Of a stretch of DNA of 64,000 bases, positions 34,670-43,215 are shown piece by piece. The translations under genes were made by a program, and so were the position numbers. Numbering within the stretch: position 1 is the first letter of the stretch; the number at the start of each line of letters is the position of its first letter. This DNA is from Bin87 sp965220505 (GTDB taxonomy: Bacteria > Chloroflexota > Dehalococcoidia > Lucifugimonadales > UBA3495), in the NCBI GenBank assembly GCA_965220505.1, contig CBDCQE010000003.1:930001-994000 (forward strand), in the 5' to 3' direction. The notes beneath the pieces are model-generated. The model saw only the letters and a program-made list of their open reading frames with translations. It did no database searches and was not told the origin of the DNA.

Positions 34670-35040
34670 CATCTGGCAGAGTTGACGACACCCGCAAGCC
34701 GTTCGTTCCGGTCATTGTTCTGGATAGTAACAGTAACCCGCACACTATCCAGTTCATACTGGATACCGGTTTCACCGGCCAATTGCTGCTGCCTAACCGA
34801 TACATGGATCGTCTGGGCCTGTCGATCACAGAATGGATTGATGCAAGGCCGGCGACCGGTGACTTTTTGAGAGTACCTTATGCCGAAGCCACGGTTGTTT
34901 GGCGAGGAGCCCGGCGACAAGCAGAAATCCTGCAGCTAGGATCCGAGCCCCTCCTCGGCATGGAATTTCTCTGGAACCACCGCATCACCATTGACGCCGT
35001 TGCTGATGGCGCAGTGAATATCACCCCCTTGGGAGGCTGA
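34666..35040 (+). CDS. Clan AA (retropepsin-like) aspartic protease
   Basis: 124 residues. The catalytic signature ILDTGFTGQLLLP is present, embedded in a short beta-rich sequence that ends GMEFLWNHRITID, matching the half-pepsin fold of prokaryotic clan AA proteases, which dimerise. No signal peptide or membrane segment, so it is cytoplasmic. It overlaps the preceding 94-residue gene and stops two bases before the E1-beta start; the whole two-gene unit looks like an inserted cassette. Confidence 0.8.
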   Translation: MTSGRVDDTRKPFVPVIVLDSNSNPHTIQFILDTGFTGQLLLPNRYMDRLGLSITEWIDARPATGDFLRVPYAEATVVWRGARRQAEILQLGSEPLLGMEFLWNHRITIDAVADGAVNITPLGG

Positions 35041-35042
35041 CC

Positions 35043-36098
35043 ATGACTACTCTCACCGAAACCCCCATGCTTCCCCCGCCGGGGGAGACTCGCGAAATCC
35101 AAACCCGTGAAGCGATCAACGAAGCCCTGCTTCAGGAGATGCGCCGCGACGAGACCGTCATCATCATGGGCGAGGAAATCGCCGGAGGCGCGGGGCGCGA
35201 GCATTTGGGAATCGTCGACGCCTGGGGCGGCGCCTTCCGCACCACCCGGGGATTGATTCAGGAGTTCGGAAACGAGCGGGTGCTTGATACTCCGCTCTCG
35301 GAAGCAGCCTTCGTAGGTACGGCCATCGGCGCGGCTTCTACCGGGATGCGCGCCGTCGCTGAGCTGATGTTCGTCGACTTTGTTGGCGTTTGCATGGATC
35401 AACTGCTGAATAACGCCGCCAAGATGCGTTACATGTTTGGCGGTCAGGTCAAGGTGCCCTTCGTCATGTTGACCCGCATCGGTGCCGGGTTCGGCAGTGC
35501 GGCCCAGCACTCGGAATCTTTCTACTCGCTGTTCAGCCACATCCCGGGGCTTAAGGGCGTTTGCCCGTCCGACGCGTATACCGCCAAGGGGTTGCTGCTC
35601 TCCGCGATTCGCGACGACGACCCGGTGGTCTTCTTTGAACACAAGGGACTGTATGGCGAGACCTGTCCGGTGCCCGAGGAAATGTACACCTTGCCGCTGG
35701 GCAAGGCTCGCACCGTGCGCCCGGGAACCGACCTCACCATGGTGGGCATCAGCAAAATGACCTGGGTCGCGGTGGAGGCCGCCGAGGAGTTGGCCAAAGA
35801 GGGCATTAACGCTGAGGTCATCGACCTGCTCAGCGTATCGCCCATCGACTACGACCACGTGCTGGACTCGGTGCGCCGCACCCACCGTTTGCTGGTGGTG
35901 GACGAGGACACGCCGGTGTGCAGCATCTCGTCCGACATCTGCGCCCGCGTCGCCGAGGAAGCCTTCGACTACCTGGACGCGCCGCCGTCGCGGGTCACGC
36001 CTCCGCATACGCCGGTCCCGTACAGCCGGGCCCTGGAGAATGTGTACCTGCCCAACGCGGAGCGGGTGGTGAACACGGCGCGGCGTTTGATGGCGTAG
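35043..36098 (+). CDS. Pyruvate/branched-chain 2-oxoacid dehydrogenase E1 component, beta subunit
   Basis: 351 residues. Typical E1-beta features: REAINEALLQEMRRDETVIIMGEEI with the ThDP-binding Glu, the FGSAAQHSESFYSLFSHIPGLKGVCPSDA segment and the C-terminal DLLSVSPIDYDHVLDSVRRTHRLLVVDED transketolase-C domain. Partner of the alpha subunit at 33352. Its start follows GGAGGCTGACC only 2 bp after the protease stop. Confidence 0.9.
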   Translation: MTTLTETPMLPPPGETREIQTREAINEALLQEMRRDETVIIMGEEIAGGAGREHLGIVDAWGGAFRTTRGLIQEFGNERVLDTPLSEAAFVGTAIGAASTGMRAVAELMFVDFVGVCMDQLLNNAAKMRYMFGGQVKVPFVMLTRIGAGFGSAAQHSESFYSLFSHIPGLKGVCPSDAYTAKGLLLSAIRDDDPVVFFEHKGLYGETCPVPEEMYTLPLGKARTVRPGTDLTMVGISKMTWVAVEAAEELAKEGINAEVIDLLSVSPIDYDHVLDSVRRTHRLLVVDEDTPVCSISSDICARVAEEAFDYLDAPPSRVTPPHTPVPYSRALENVYLPNAERVVNTARRLMA

Positions 36099-36135
36099 TT
36101 GGCGGAAGCACGATCCATGCAAGGAGGAAACAAAA

Positions 36136-36516
36136 ATGCCGCCACGCGAAGACGAAACCTATCGCAACTCCGTGGGAGGACATACGCGTACTTGCACTTG
36201 CGAGGATTGCACGCAAAACCGCCAGGGCGTTCGCACGAAAGTCTCAACCATCGCGCATACTGAAACTGATTGGCAGGAATTTACCGATTCGATACACGAA
36301 CGAGCCAAAGAGCGCGCAGCAAAGGCGGAGGAACGAGCGTCCGCTGAAGAGGTCCAGCGACAGAAAGCCGAAGAAGCTCGCCGCTGGCGAGAAGAAGAAA
36401 AGCTGCGATTGCGCCCGGCACCTGCTTTGACGTCCAACCGGCAGCAGGCAACAGTTCCTCAACAACCACCCAACTCAGCCAAGAAATCTTTCTGGCAACG
36501 ACTGTTGGACCGCTAG
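36136..36516 (+). CDS. Small charged protein with an N-terminal Cys cluster and a coiled coil
   Basis: 126 residues, start supported by AAGGAGG. Cys20, Cys22 and Cys25 (TCTCEDC) could form a small metal site with His16 or another residue; residues about 45-90 are an Arg/Glu/Ala-rich heptad-like coiled coil; the tail KKSFWQRLLDR is basic and amphipathic, possibly membrane or partner binding. No family recognised. It lies 37 bp after E1-beta and 20 bp before the NHL protein, so it is likely co-transcribed. Confidence 0.6.
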   Translation: MPPREDETYRNSVGGHTRTCTCEDCTQNRQGVRTKVSTIAHTETDWQEFTDSIHERAKERAAKAEERASAEEVQRQKAEEARRWREEEKLRLRPAPALTSNRQQATVPQQPPNSAKKSFWQRLLDR

Positions 36517-36535
36517 ATTTCAGGAGGCTCCAACC

Positions 36536-37420
36536 ATGACCACCGTCGGAAGCGGAAAGCACACCTATACGCTGACGTCCGATTGGGCCCAGATGCCCGA
36601 CGCGCATCCCCTGGGAGCGGTGAGCGCGCTGGCCAGCGACTCGGCTGGCGACATCTACGCATTTCACCGGGCCGACCCGCCCATCGCCATCTTCGACCGC
36701 AATGACGGCTCGTTCAAGAGCGGATGGGGGAACGGCGGGTTCGTTTACGCCCACGGGTTTTACATTGAGGACGACATCGTATATCTGACCGACCGGGACA
36801 CGTCGACCTGCATCATGTATACGCTGGACGGCAAGCCGATCCAGATGCTGGGCCGCAACGGCGTTCATTCCGATACCGGCTGTGAGGTCGCCGGAGCGCT
36901 GGTGCCGCGGGCCGCCGGACCCTTCAACTACCCTGCGGAACTGGTGCCGTCCCCCAGTGGAGACCTGTACGTGGCGGACGGTTACCGCAACGCCCGCATC
37001 CATCGCTTCGACAACGACGGCCGCCTCAAATATTCCTGGGGCAAGCCGGGCAAGGAACATCCTTACGAGTTCCACCTGCCGCACAGCCTGCTGGTCACTC
37101 GGGACGACCGGGTTTACGTCTGCGACCGGGAGAACAGCCGCATCCAGGTGTTCAACACCTCCGGCGACTTTCTGACGATGTGGGCCGACACCTGCCGCCC
37201 TACTGACATCGCTGAGACTCCCGAAGGCGATTTCGTCGTCAGCCAGCTGGCGCCGCTGGACGAGTCCCACCCGCCGCGGGTGGCGATATTCGACCGGGAC
37301 GGCAACGTGCTGGCGCGCTGGGACAGCCGCTCTGCCCACGGCATCTGGTGCGATGCCCACGGGGACATTTTCCTGGCGCTGACCGGCGACAGAGCGGTGG
37401 ACAAGTACGGCCGCGGCTGA
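36536..37420 (+). CDS. NHL-repeat/6-bladed beta-propeller protein
   Basis: 294 residues, start after AGGAGG. Repeated blade strings are visible: DIYAFHRADPPIAIFDRNDGSFKSGWG, LYVADGYRNARIHRFDNDGRLKYSWGKPG, VYVCDRENSRIQVFNTSGDFLTMW and VVSQLAPLDESHPPRVAIFDRDGNVLARW. This is the NHL propeller used in peptidyl-alpha-hydroxyglycine lyases and many uncharacterised proteins. It has no signal peptide, so it is probably cytoplasmic. The function is unknown. Confidence 0.82.
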   Translation: MTTVGSGKHTYTLTSDWAQMPDAHPLGAVSALASDSAGDIYAFHRADPPIAIFDRNDGSFKSGWGNGGFVYAHGFYIEDDIVYLTDRDTSTCIMYTLDGKPIQMLGRNGVHSDTGCEVAGALVPRAAGPFNYPAELVPSPSGDLYVADGYRNARIHRFDNDGRLKYSWGKPGKEHPYEFHLPHSLLVTRDDRVYVCDRENSRIQVFNTSGDFLTMWADTCRPTDIAETPEGDFVVSQLAPLDESHPPRVAIFDRDGNVLARWDSRSAHGIWCDAHGDIFLALTGDRAVDKYGRG

Positions 37421-37451
37421 GCGCTGCGCCTTCTGAGCGGCGCTAACATGC

Positions 37452-37478
37452 GGGGGCGGACCACAGTCGCCCCCTTTT
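37452..37478 (+). terminator. Rho-independent terminator after the NHL gene
   Basis: GGGGGCG (37452-37458) pairs with CGCCCCC (37468-37474) around a nine-base loop and is followed by TTTT. It closes the E1-alpha to NHL transcription unit. Confidence 0.75.
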
Positions 37479-37546
37479 GATTGATTTCGATCTGCTACAA
37501 TCGGCCGAACCGTCGTTACCGGCGGACGCAGTAGGAGAATGGTTTC

Positions 37547-38674
37547 ATGGATCTTGGCCTTTTTTACCAGATACAGGTGCCCAAGCCCTGGGACGACCAG
37601 AGCGAAACCCGCAAGTTCCAGGAAATGATGGAGCAGGTGTGCTTCGCGGAAGAGATCGGCATGACCTCCGTGTGGTTCGTGGAGCACCATTTTCGCTCCG
37701 AGTGGTCACACTCCAGCGCTCCGGACATAACCCTGGCAGCGCTGAGTCAGCGAACCACCAACATGCGGCTGGGGATCGCTGTGGTGCTGGCGCCGTTGCA
37801 TCATCCGTTGAACGTAGCGTCCCGCCTGGCAACGCTGGATGTGATCTCCGGCGGCCGGGTGAACTTGGGCATCGGCCGCTCCGGGTATCCCTACCAGATG
37901 CTGCCCTACGGCTCTGACTTGGCCGACGTGTCGGAGATGGTGGAAGAGTACTTGCAGATCATTCCGGGGGCGTGGACTGAGGAAACGTTCGGGTTCGAAG
38001 GCAAGCATTACAACATCCCGCCCCGTGAGGTTATCCCCAAGCCCGTGCAAAAACCCCATCCGCCGATTTGGCAGGCGGTCAGCCAGGAGTTCACCGCTGA
38101 AAAGGTGGGTCGGCAGGGTCTGGGATGCCTGGCGCAAACCAGCGTCGGGCTGGAGCGGGCTGAGGGGTTGATCCAGATTTATCGCGATGCCATCGCGAAT
38201 CCGGAGCCGGCCACCAAGCTGGTGTATCCGCGTGTCGCCGGCAACACCGTGGGTTTGTGCATGGAGAACCGGCAGAAGGCGTTCGAACGGGCTGAAACCA
38301 TCATCGACTGGTATCGGGAGCAGCAGCGCATTCGTGATTCATACGTTTGGCAGGGCTACGACCCCGCCAAGGTTCCCGAAGACTACCAGTGGCATTACCA
38401 GCGTGCGGTCAACGCTGACACGGCTCGCGCCGATGAGGTTACTTCGCGCCAATTGATCGAGGACGGCGGTCGCTTCTGCATCGGCGATCCCGACGATTGC
38501 ATCAAGTACATCGAAGACTACGAGCGGATGGGCGTGGATGAGATCATGCCGCTGTTTCAGGTCGGGCCGGTGACCCATGCCGAAGTGATGGAGACCCTGC
38601 GCCTGTTCGGCAAATACGTCATTCCACACTTCAAGGAAAAAGCGCGTCGGGATGCTTTGGCGGCGGACGACTGA
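37547..38674 (+). CDS. LLM-class flavin-dependent oxidoreductase
   Basis: 375 residues. Bacterial luciferase-like TIM barrel: MDLGLFYQIQVPKPW, SVWFVEHHFRSEW, MRLGIAVVLAPLHHPLNVASRLATLDVISGGRVNLGIGRSGY (the conserved GR/GIGRG-type segment) and IGDPDDCIKYIEDYERMGVDEIM near the C-terminus. Enzymes of this family use reduced FMN or F420; such paralogues are numerous in marine Chloroflexota. It starts after AGGAG and lies between two terminators; a TACAAT at 37496-37501 may be its -10. Confidence 0.9.
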   Translation: MDLGLFYQIQVPKPWDDQSETRKFQEMMEQVCFAEEIGMTSVWFVEHHFRSEWSHSSAPDITLAALSQRTTNMRLGIAVVLAPLHHPLNVASRLATLDVISGGRVNLGIGRSGYPYQMLPYGSDLADVSEMVEEYLQIIPGAWTEETFGFEGKHYNIPPREVIPKPVQKPHPPIWQAVSQEFTAEKVGRQGLGCLAQTSVGLERAEGLIQIYRDAIANPEPATKLVYPRVAGNTVGLCMENRQKAFERAETIIDWYREQQRIRDSYVWQGYDPAKVPEDYQWHYQRAVNADTARADEVTSRQLIEDGGRFCIGDPDDCIKYIEDYERMGVDEIMPLFQVGPVTHAEVMETLRLFGKYVIPHFKEKARRDALAADD

Positions 38675-38733
38675 TCTGCCAGCCCGCAATTCGACCTCGA
38701 CCGCGAGGGTGAGTTGCATACACGGATAGACTT

Positions 38734-38764
38734 GAGGGGCGGGTCATCGACCCGCCCCTCTTTT
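38734..38764 (+). terminator. Strong rho-independent terminator after the LLM gene
   Basis: A perfect 12-bp stem (GAGGGGCGGGTC / GACCCGCCCCTC) with a three-base loop is followed by TTTT. It ends the LLM transcript and, read on the other strand, lies just beyond the leftward tubulin-like gene, where it lacks a T run. Confidence 0.93.
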
Positions 38765-38786
38765 GCGTCTGATCTTGGGAGGTCAA

Positions 38787-40295
38787 CTAGCGGCCGTACT
38801 CGGTGCCGGCGCCGTTACCGTAGCCGTTGCCATACCCATAGGGCTGGCGCTCTTCGGTGGCGGCCATGCGGCTCCGCTCCCGCTCGAGTCGGACCTGCTG
38901 GCCCCGCGAGACGTATCCATACTGGGATTCCGGCTCGTGGCCGTTGACCGGCGGCATGAAGTGGCGGGAGCCGAAACCGGCGTACTCCAACGTACCAGCC
39001 AACTGCATCGGCGTGTTGTCCTCGCCCATGATGTCGCTGATGGTCGGAATGTTGTCGTTCTGCAGGGGGAAGAACAGCGATACGTGCATGTGCCGGTCGT
39101 CCGGCGACTGCTGGAAGTTCGATGACGCGAAGGACCACATGAGGTTGGGGTAGGCCACGTCGAAGTCTTCGCGGTGCATCTGGTCCTGGACGTCCGATGC
39201 GATTTCTGCCAGTCCCGACGCTTCCACCGGTAGGGAAATCACCATGCGCATCACGGTGTCGCCCTCGGGGAACGGATGCTTCGCCAACTGGAGGTCCGTG
39301 CGTTTGGGGTCCATAATGTCCCACATCGCGGACTTGATCGAGAAAGGCAACTGCTTGGCGTTGTCGTTGACGACCACGATCTCGCGACCCCGGAACGGCC
39401 CGAACAGGCGAGAGCCGCTGCGGGTATCGGCGATGTCAACCCGCCGGTTGAGCACGCGTACCCCGAACCAGCCATTGGAGTAATCGCCGAAGCTGGTGAC
39501 CGTTTCCGCCATCGAGCCGGCATCAATCTGGTACCGCATGCCAGCTTCCATTGAAGCGAGCGCGATCGCGAGCTTGTCGTCCAGCCGCTCGAAGTTGGGG
39601 GAGAGGCTGTTGTCCGTGATCAGCGCCGGGTGACGCTGCAATTCCTGGACGCCCCGGCTATTGCGGACCACACGGGTGCCGATGGTTTCCTCGTATGCGC
39701 CCCACGTCTCGCGGCGCATGTTCTCCTTGAGAACCGCTTCGCTGGGCACGAGAACGATGGGAAGGAACGTGGCTTCGGGGAAGCGTTCGCGCATCATGCC
39801 GTGGAGAACGCCGCCCAGCTTGGCGTGACCACCGAAGCCCAGCCATTCCAGGATCAGCTGCGGAGGGGAGCCGACCTCCTCGGATCGGCGCGCCACGGTG
39901 TCGACCATGCGCTCCATATCGCGGTGGATCAGGCCGTAGAAATCCTTGTAGGCGTTGGGATCACGCAGGAATCCGTCAACTTTGGGGAGGAAACCGGGAA
40001 TTATGACCGGCAACTGACCCCCGCGCACGCGGCGCATCGAGCGAGTCTCTGTATCAATGGAATCGATGGTGCCCTGGTTGCAGTCGTACATCATCAGGCT
40101 CTGCACGCGGTCCAAGACCCCGGCCTCGCCCATGCGCCTGGCCCACCTCCAACTGCGCTTGTAGCCGGCGGTGCCGACTGCCACCGATACAATCGGGGGT
40201 GGAGTGCCATCCCGGGTAAGATCGCTCTGCGAGCCCAGTCTATGGGGGGCATTGCGGCGAATGTGGAAAGTGCGATTTTGATTCTTCGGTGGCAT
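38787..40295 (-). CDS. Tubulin/FtsZ-superfamily-like protein A (putative)
   Basis: 502 residues, no signal peptide or membrane segment. Motifs in order resemble a tubulin-type nucleotide-binding fold: VAVGTAG at 38-44 (T1-like), MMYDCNQGT at 68-76 (T3-like), and WLGFGGHAKLGG at 151-162, in the place of the GGGTGTG signature, followed by RFPEATFLPIVLVPSE. The tail is Gly/Tyr/Asn rich (YGYGNGYGNGAG). It shares clear colinear similarity with its neighbour at 40550. The canonical signature is not conserved, so this family call is a hypothesis; alternatives are an unrelated P-loop-free GTPase or a structural protein of the same lineage. An RBS candidate is GGGGGTAG. Confidence 0.4.
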   Translation of the reverse strand: MPPKNQNRTFHIRRNAPHRLGSQSDLTRDGTPPPIVSVAVGTAGYKRSWRWARRMGEAGVLDRVQSLMMYDCNQGTIDSIDTETRSMRRVRGGQLPVIIPGFLPKVDGFLRDPNAYKDFYGLIHRDMERMVDTVARRSEEVGSPPQLILEWLGFGGHAKLGGVLHGMMRERFPEATFLPIVLVPSEAVLKENMRRETWGAYEETIGTRVVRNSRGVQELQRHPALITDNSLSPNFERLDDKLAIALASMEAGMRYQIDAGSMAETVTSFGDYSNGWFGVRVLNRRVDIADTRSGSRLFGPFRGREIVVVNDNAKQLPFSIKSAMWDIMDPKRTDLQLAKHPFPEGDTVMRMVISLPVEASGLAEIASDVQDQMHREDFDVAYPNLMWSFASSNFQQSPDDRHMHVSLFFPLQNDNIPTISDIMGEDNTPMQLAGTLEYAGFGSRHFMPPVNGHEPESQYGYVSRGQQVRLERERSRMAATEERQPYGYGNGYGNGAGTEYGR

Positions 40296-40549
40296 AGTTA
40301 TGTCTACCCCCTATCTGACTTTGGGAGGAACTGCTCCAGTAGAGGACAAATTACGTTTTAACCTAGACTAACTATTGTAGATCAACCAGCAGTGGAATCC
40401 CTTCCCTGAACCCTCACAACCGGGCGATCTGTGCGACTTTGCCACGCACAATTGTACAGCCTGATAGCAACAGGTGGGACTCTACCAGATGAAGGCAAAT
40501 ACGTCAATCGGAATGCGTTGCGGACAATTCAAAAAAACCGCTGGGATTG
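40296..40549. other. Intergenic region between the two tubulin-like genes
   Basis: 254 bp with an AT-rich centre. On the minus strand it should carry the promoter of gene A; TTGATC and TTAAAA with an 18-base spacer (around 40351-40386) are a weak possibility. No gene or structured RNA seen. Confidence 0.35.
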
Positions 40550-41923
40550 CTAGATATATCGGACATGCTCCTGCCCGTTATCCTCGAAGTCAGGACCGTC
40601 GTCCGCTGGCAGCAAAACCGGATTGGAACCCAGATCACGCATGTGGAAATACGATCCGAAACCCGTCTCGGCCATTGCGGTGGTTCCGTAGGGAAGCGTC
40701 GCTCCCTCACCACGAAGTATTTCGGTGACGCTCTGTAATTCGCCGTTCACTGGGTAGATCCTGGTCACGTGCATATACGGTTCGGGTTCGATACCGTCGG
40801 TAAAGCGCGCGGTATTAAACGCGATGTCCAGGTTGGTGAACCGGTCGAATATGCTGCTTTGGTCTAATGCTTCCGCCGCCTGAGATGCCACCGGTTCCAG
40901 CTCATCGCCGTGCAAGGGCAGAGACACCACTATTTCCTGCGGGGCGTTGGGTGGCTGGTTGATCCCCTCCGCAAGCTGGGCGGCCGGGTCCAGCGTGGAC
41001 CAAATTGCATTGCCCAGAAGTGAGGACAGGTCATCATCCGGTCCGACGGCCGCGTACTGTCGCCACCAGGGCGGAAAGTTCAGCCACTCGAACTTCCGAG
41101 TCACGGGCATCTTGCGTTTTACGGCGGCCATGCCAAGCCATCCACCCGACGTGGGCATAAGTCGTCTCAGGGTTACGCCCAACTGGCTGATGGCGGGATC
41201 GTTTTCTTCACCAAATTCGGCCACTTCAAACCCGGCCAATCCGGTGGCCAATCGGGCGTCGTCCTCGCGAGCGTTGACGTCCGATTGAGTGGTTACGAGG
41301 CAGTTGGAGCCGGACAGCAGGTTCTCATATTGTTCCCAGATGTATCGCCTGGTCCACTCCTCGGCGACGTGGTCCTTGGGCAGCATCATGACCGGCAGGA
41401 TTGTTGAGTTGGGGAACGCGTTCTGCATCTTTTGATGCAGGAGGCCGCCGAGAACCGCGTGCCCGGCAAACCCCATGAACTCGATGATGGTCTCGGGCAC
41501 ACGACCGCAACGCTCCGAGTGGAGCATCACCTGGCTGACGATGTTGTCCATGTCCCGTTCCAGCGGCCCCCGGAAGTCGCGGAATCGTGTCGGGTCCCGC
41601 ATGAAACCGTTCGGCACGGGAACGTAGTTTGGGAACAGTACCTGGGTGCCGGCGCCGGTGCGAGCTGTGCCAAACGACTTTTGCAGCGTTTTTTGCACGT
41701 TGGCTACGGTGACCTCGTTGCAGTCGTAGTAAACCGAGGTCTGGATGCGTCCTGCCGCGGAAAGCTCGGACATCCGCTCCGAAAACAGCATGGCACGGCG
41801 CACACCTGCCGTACCCACCCCGACGACAACGAGCGTCGGCGGGGTGCTCTCTACCGCGCCGCGTTTGGCGGTGTGCAGAAGGCGATGGTTGCGACTGCGC
41901 GCTCGGACAAAAGTTGAGGGCAT
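40550..41923 (-). CDS. Tubulin/FtsZ-superfamily-like protein B (putative), paralogue of A
   Basis: 457 residues from ATG 41923; an earlier TTG (41965) would add 14 residues. It mirrors A: TLVVVGVGTAGVRRAM at 30-44, SVYYDCNEVT at 63-72, NGFMRDPTRFRDFRGPLERDM, then EFMGFAGHAVLGGLLHQKMQ at 149-168, TILPVMMLPKD, and a shared C-terminal segment MAETGFGSYFHM equivalent to A's LEYAGFGSRHFM. A and B are separated by 254 bp and lie on the same strand. Paired divergent tubulin-like genes could form a heteropolymer. The function is unknown and the family call is a hypothesis. Confidence 0.4.
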   Translation of the reverse strand: MPSTFVRARSRNHRLLHTAKRGAVESTPPTLVVVGVGTAGVRRAMLFSERMSELSAAGRIQTSVYYDCNEVTVANVQKTLQKSFGTARTGAGTQVLFPNYVPVPNGFMRDPTRFRDFRGPLERDMDNIVSQVMLHSERCGRVPETIIEFMGFAGHAVLGGLLHQKMQNAFPNSTILPVMMLPKDHVAEEWTRRYIWEQYENLLSGSNCLVTTQSDVNAREDDARLATGLAGFEVAEFGEENDPAISQLGVTLRRLMPTSGGWLGMAAVKRKMPVTRKFEWLNFPPWWRQYAAVGPDDDLSSLLGNAIWSTLDPAAQLAEGINQPPNAPQEIVVSLPLHGDELEPVASQAAEALDQSSIFDRFTNLDIAFNTARFTDGIEPEPYMHVTRIYPVNGELQSVTEILRGEGATLPYGTTAMAETGFGSYFHMRDLGSNPVLLPADDGPDFEDNGQEHVRYI

Positions 41924-42009
41924 GACAGCGGGTACACCCAAATGGTCTGCCGACGACCGACCCAAAACGGATTGCCGTCGGCTCCATTTTAACGCGGATG
42001 CTTCCGCAA

Positions 42010-42039
42010 CGCCAAGCCGCCGCGATTACCGGCTTGGCG
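42010..42039 (-). terminator. Stem-loop after the alpha/beta hydrolase gene
   Basis: CGCCAAGCCG (42010-42019) and CGGCTTGGCG (42030-42039) pair perfectly over 10 bp with a ten-base loop, 12 bp beyond the leftward hydrolase stop. The T run on the minus strand is weak, so efficiency is uncertain. Confidence 0.55.
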
Positions 42040-42050
42040 GGGTTCGCTGG

Positions 42051-42851
42051 CTATGTTCCGGGCTTAAGGAACTCCAGCACCGCGTCGACGAACCCCTCCG
42101 GGTCTTCGATCTGAGGTATATGCCCGACGCCGGGCATGATGTGCATGCGAGCGCGGACGATGTTGTTGTGCAGCAGTTCCTCGCCGTCGCGCAGCCGGTC
42201 AACCTCACCGTAGAGCACGAGGGTTTCGCGGGCGTTGACCTGGGGCAGCCTGGTCATGATGTCGTACCAGGCCAGGGATTCGTGCAGCTTTTTGACCCAA
42301 GCGCCGGCCTGTGCCCTCGTGCCGTTGTTCGCGTCGACCCACTCCTGCCTGGGTTCGGCAAAAGTGGTGGACTCTTTGGCCTGTTCCATGGTCCGGGGCA
42401 CCGGCATGCCGTCGGCGTCGTAGCCGGCGGCGGACTCGGCGATACGCTCCGGAGCCGTCCGGGCGTCCCATACCGGGGCGCCCACCAGGACGAGCTTGTC
42501 CAACCGGTCCGGGAAGGAAGCTGCCATCTCGGTCGCCAGGACCGCACCGACCGAATTGCCCACGTAGTGGCCCCGGTGGATGTTGAGTATCTGGCAGGCA
42601 TCATCCAGCGCCTGGGCGTAGTCAGGGATGTTGAAGTGTCGGGTGGGTTTGTCGGATTCGCCGTGCCCGAGCATATCGAAGGCGTAGCAGGTGTAGTGTT
42701 GGCTGAACGCATCTATCACGGAACTCCACGCCCAGGTGGATGTGCCCAGGGGATGCAGCATCACCAACGGATAGCCGGCGCCTTGTTTGACAAAGTGCAT
42801 GTTGCCTTCGCGGGTGGGTACGGTGTCGGTAAGATCGCGCCGCACGAACAT
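42051..42851 (-). CDS. Alpha/beta-fold hydrolase
   Basis: 266 residues. Catalytic triad candidates are the nucleophile in GNSVGA (Ser about 98), the acid in YGEVDRL and the His in GVGHIPQIEDP near the end, with an oxyanion segment LVMLHPLGTSTWAW. Small-molecule esterases, haloalkane dehalogenases and C-C hydrolases share this fold; the substrate is unknown. The reading frame is well isolated, with a short membrane-protein gene 215 bp upstream and the tubulin-like B gene about 128 bp downstream. Confidence 0.88.
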   Translation of the reverse strand: MFVRRDLTDTVPTREGNMHFVKQGAGYPLVMLHPLGTSTWAWSSVIDAFSQHYTCYAFDMLGHGESDKPTRHFNIPDYAQALDDACQILNIHRGHYVGNSVGAVLATEMAASFPDRLDKLVLVGAPVWDARTAPERIAESAAGYDADGMPVPRTMEQAKESTTFAEPRQEWVDANNGTRAQAGAWVKKLHESLAWYDIMTRLPQVNARETLVLYGEVDRLRDGEELLHNNIVRARMHIMPGVGHIPQIEDPEGFVDAVLEFLKPGT

Positions 42852-43002
42852 GATCGTGGCCTCCTGAGAGTCTGTGGCCGAAATGAAACTCGTGCCGGGG
42901 TCGGCAGGATGGTTGCCGCAATGCTAGCGACGGCCCCGGCCAAAGTCAATCGCGGAAACCGGGACGCGTCTGCCCGCAGCCCGAGGATCAGGTCTCGCCA
43001 TA

Positions 43003-43031
43003 CAAAAAGCCGGGGGACGATGCCCCCGGCT
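43003..43031 (-). terminator. Rho-independent terminator of the 49-residue membrane-protein gene
   Basis: Read on the minus strand, a nine-base-pair stem (AGCCGGGGG / CCCCCGGCT) with a six-base loop is followed by TTTTTG. It lies 35 bp after the stop codon at 43066. Confidence 0.85.
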
Positions 43032-43065
43032 CACATGCCTGAGATTATTCGCAGGCTGGCGATCG

Positions 43066-43215
43066 CTAATCGGCTGCCTGCGGGGCGAAATCCTCGCGCG
43101 CCATGGGAGTCACAGGTTGAGCGCTCTTTTCATGCCGGCGGAGGATGAAACGGGGCACGATGACCCAAAGGGCGAAAAGTCCTACAAAAGCGGCTCCGGC
43201 GGCGATGGCGATCAT
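43066..43215 (-). CDS. 49-residue single-pass membrane protein
   Basis: A short gene below usual ORF cutoffs. Starting at ATG 43215 (ribosome site GGAGAC about 6 bases upstream) it encodes a hydrophobic helix at residues 2-24 (IAIAAGAAFVGLFALWVIV) followed by the basic RFILRRHEK stop-transfer region and a polar tail ending QAAD. The strong intrinsic terminator 35 bp downstream supports expression. The function is unknown; it could be a small regulatory or assembly subunit of a membrane complex, or a stress peptide. Confidence 0.65.
   Translation of the reverse strand: MIAIAAGAAFVGLFALWVIVPRFILRRHEKSAQPVTPMAREDFAPQAAD

Noticed and set aside
34878..36122. A 414-codon open frame on the minus strand
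   Set aside because: Antisense to the E1-beta gene; low-complexity, His/Gly/Arg-rich protein with no motif.
41745..43148. A 467-codon open frame on the plus strand
   Set aside because: Antisense to the tubulin-like B gene, the hydrolase and the 49-residue gene.
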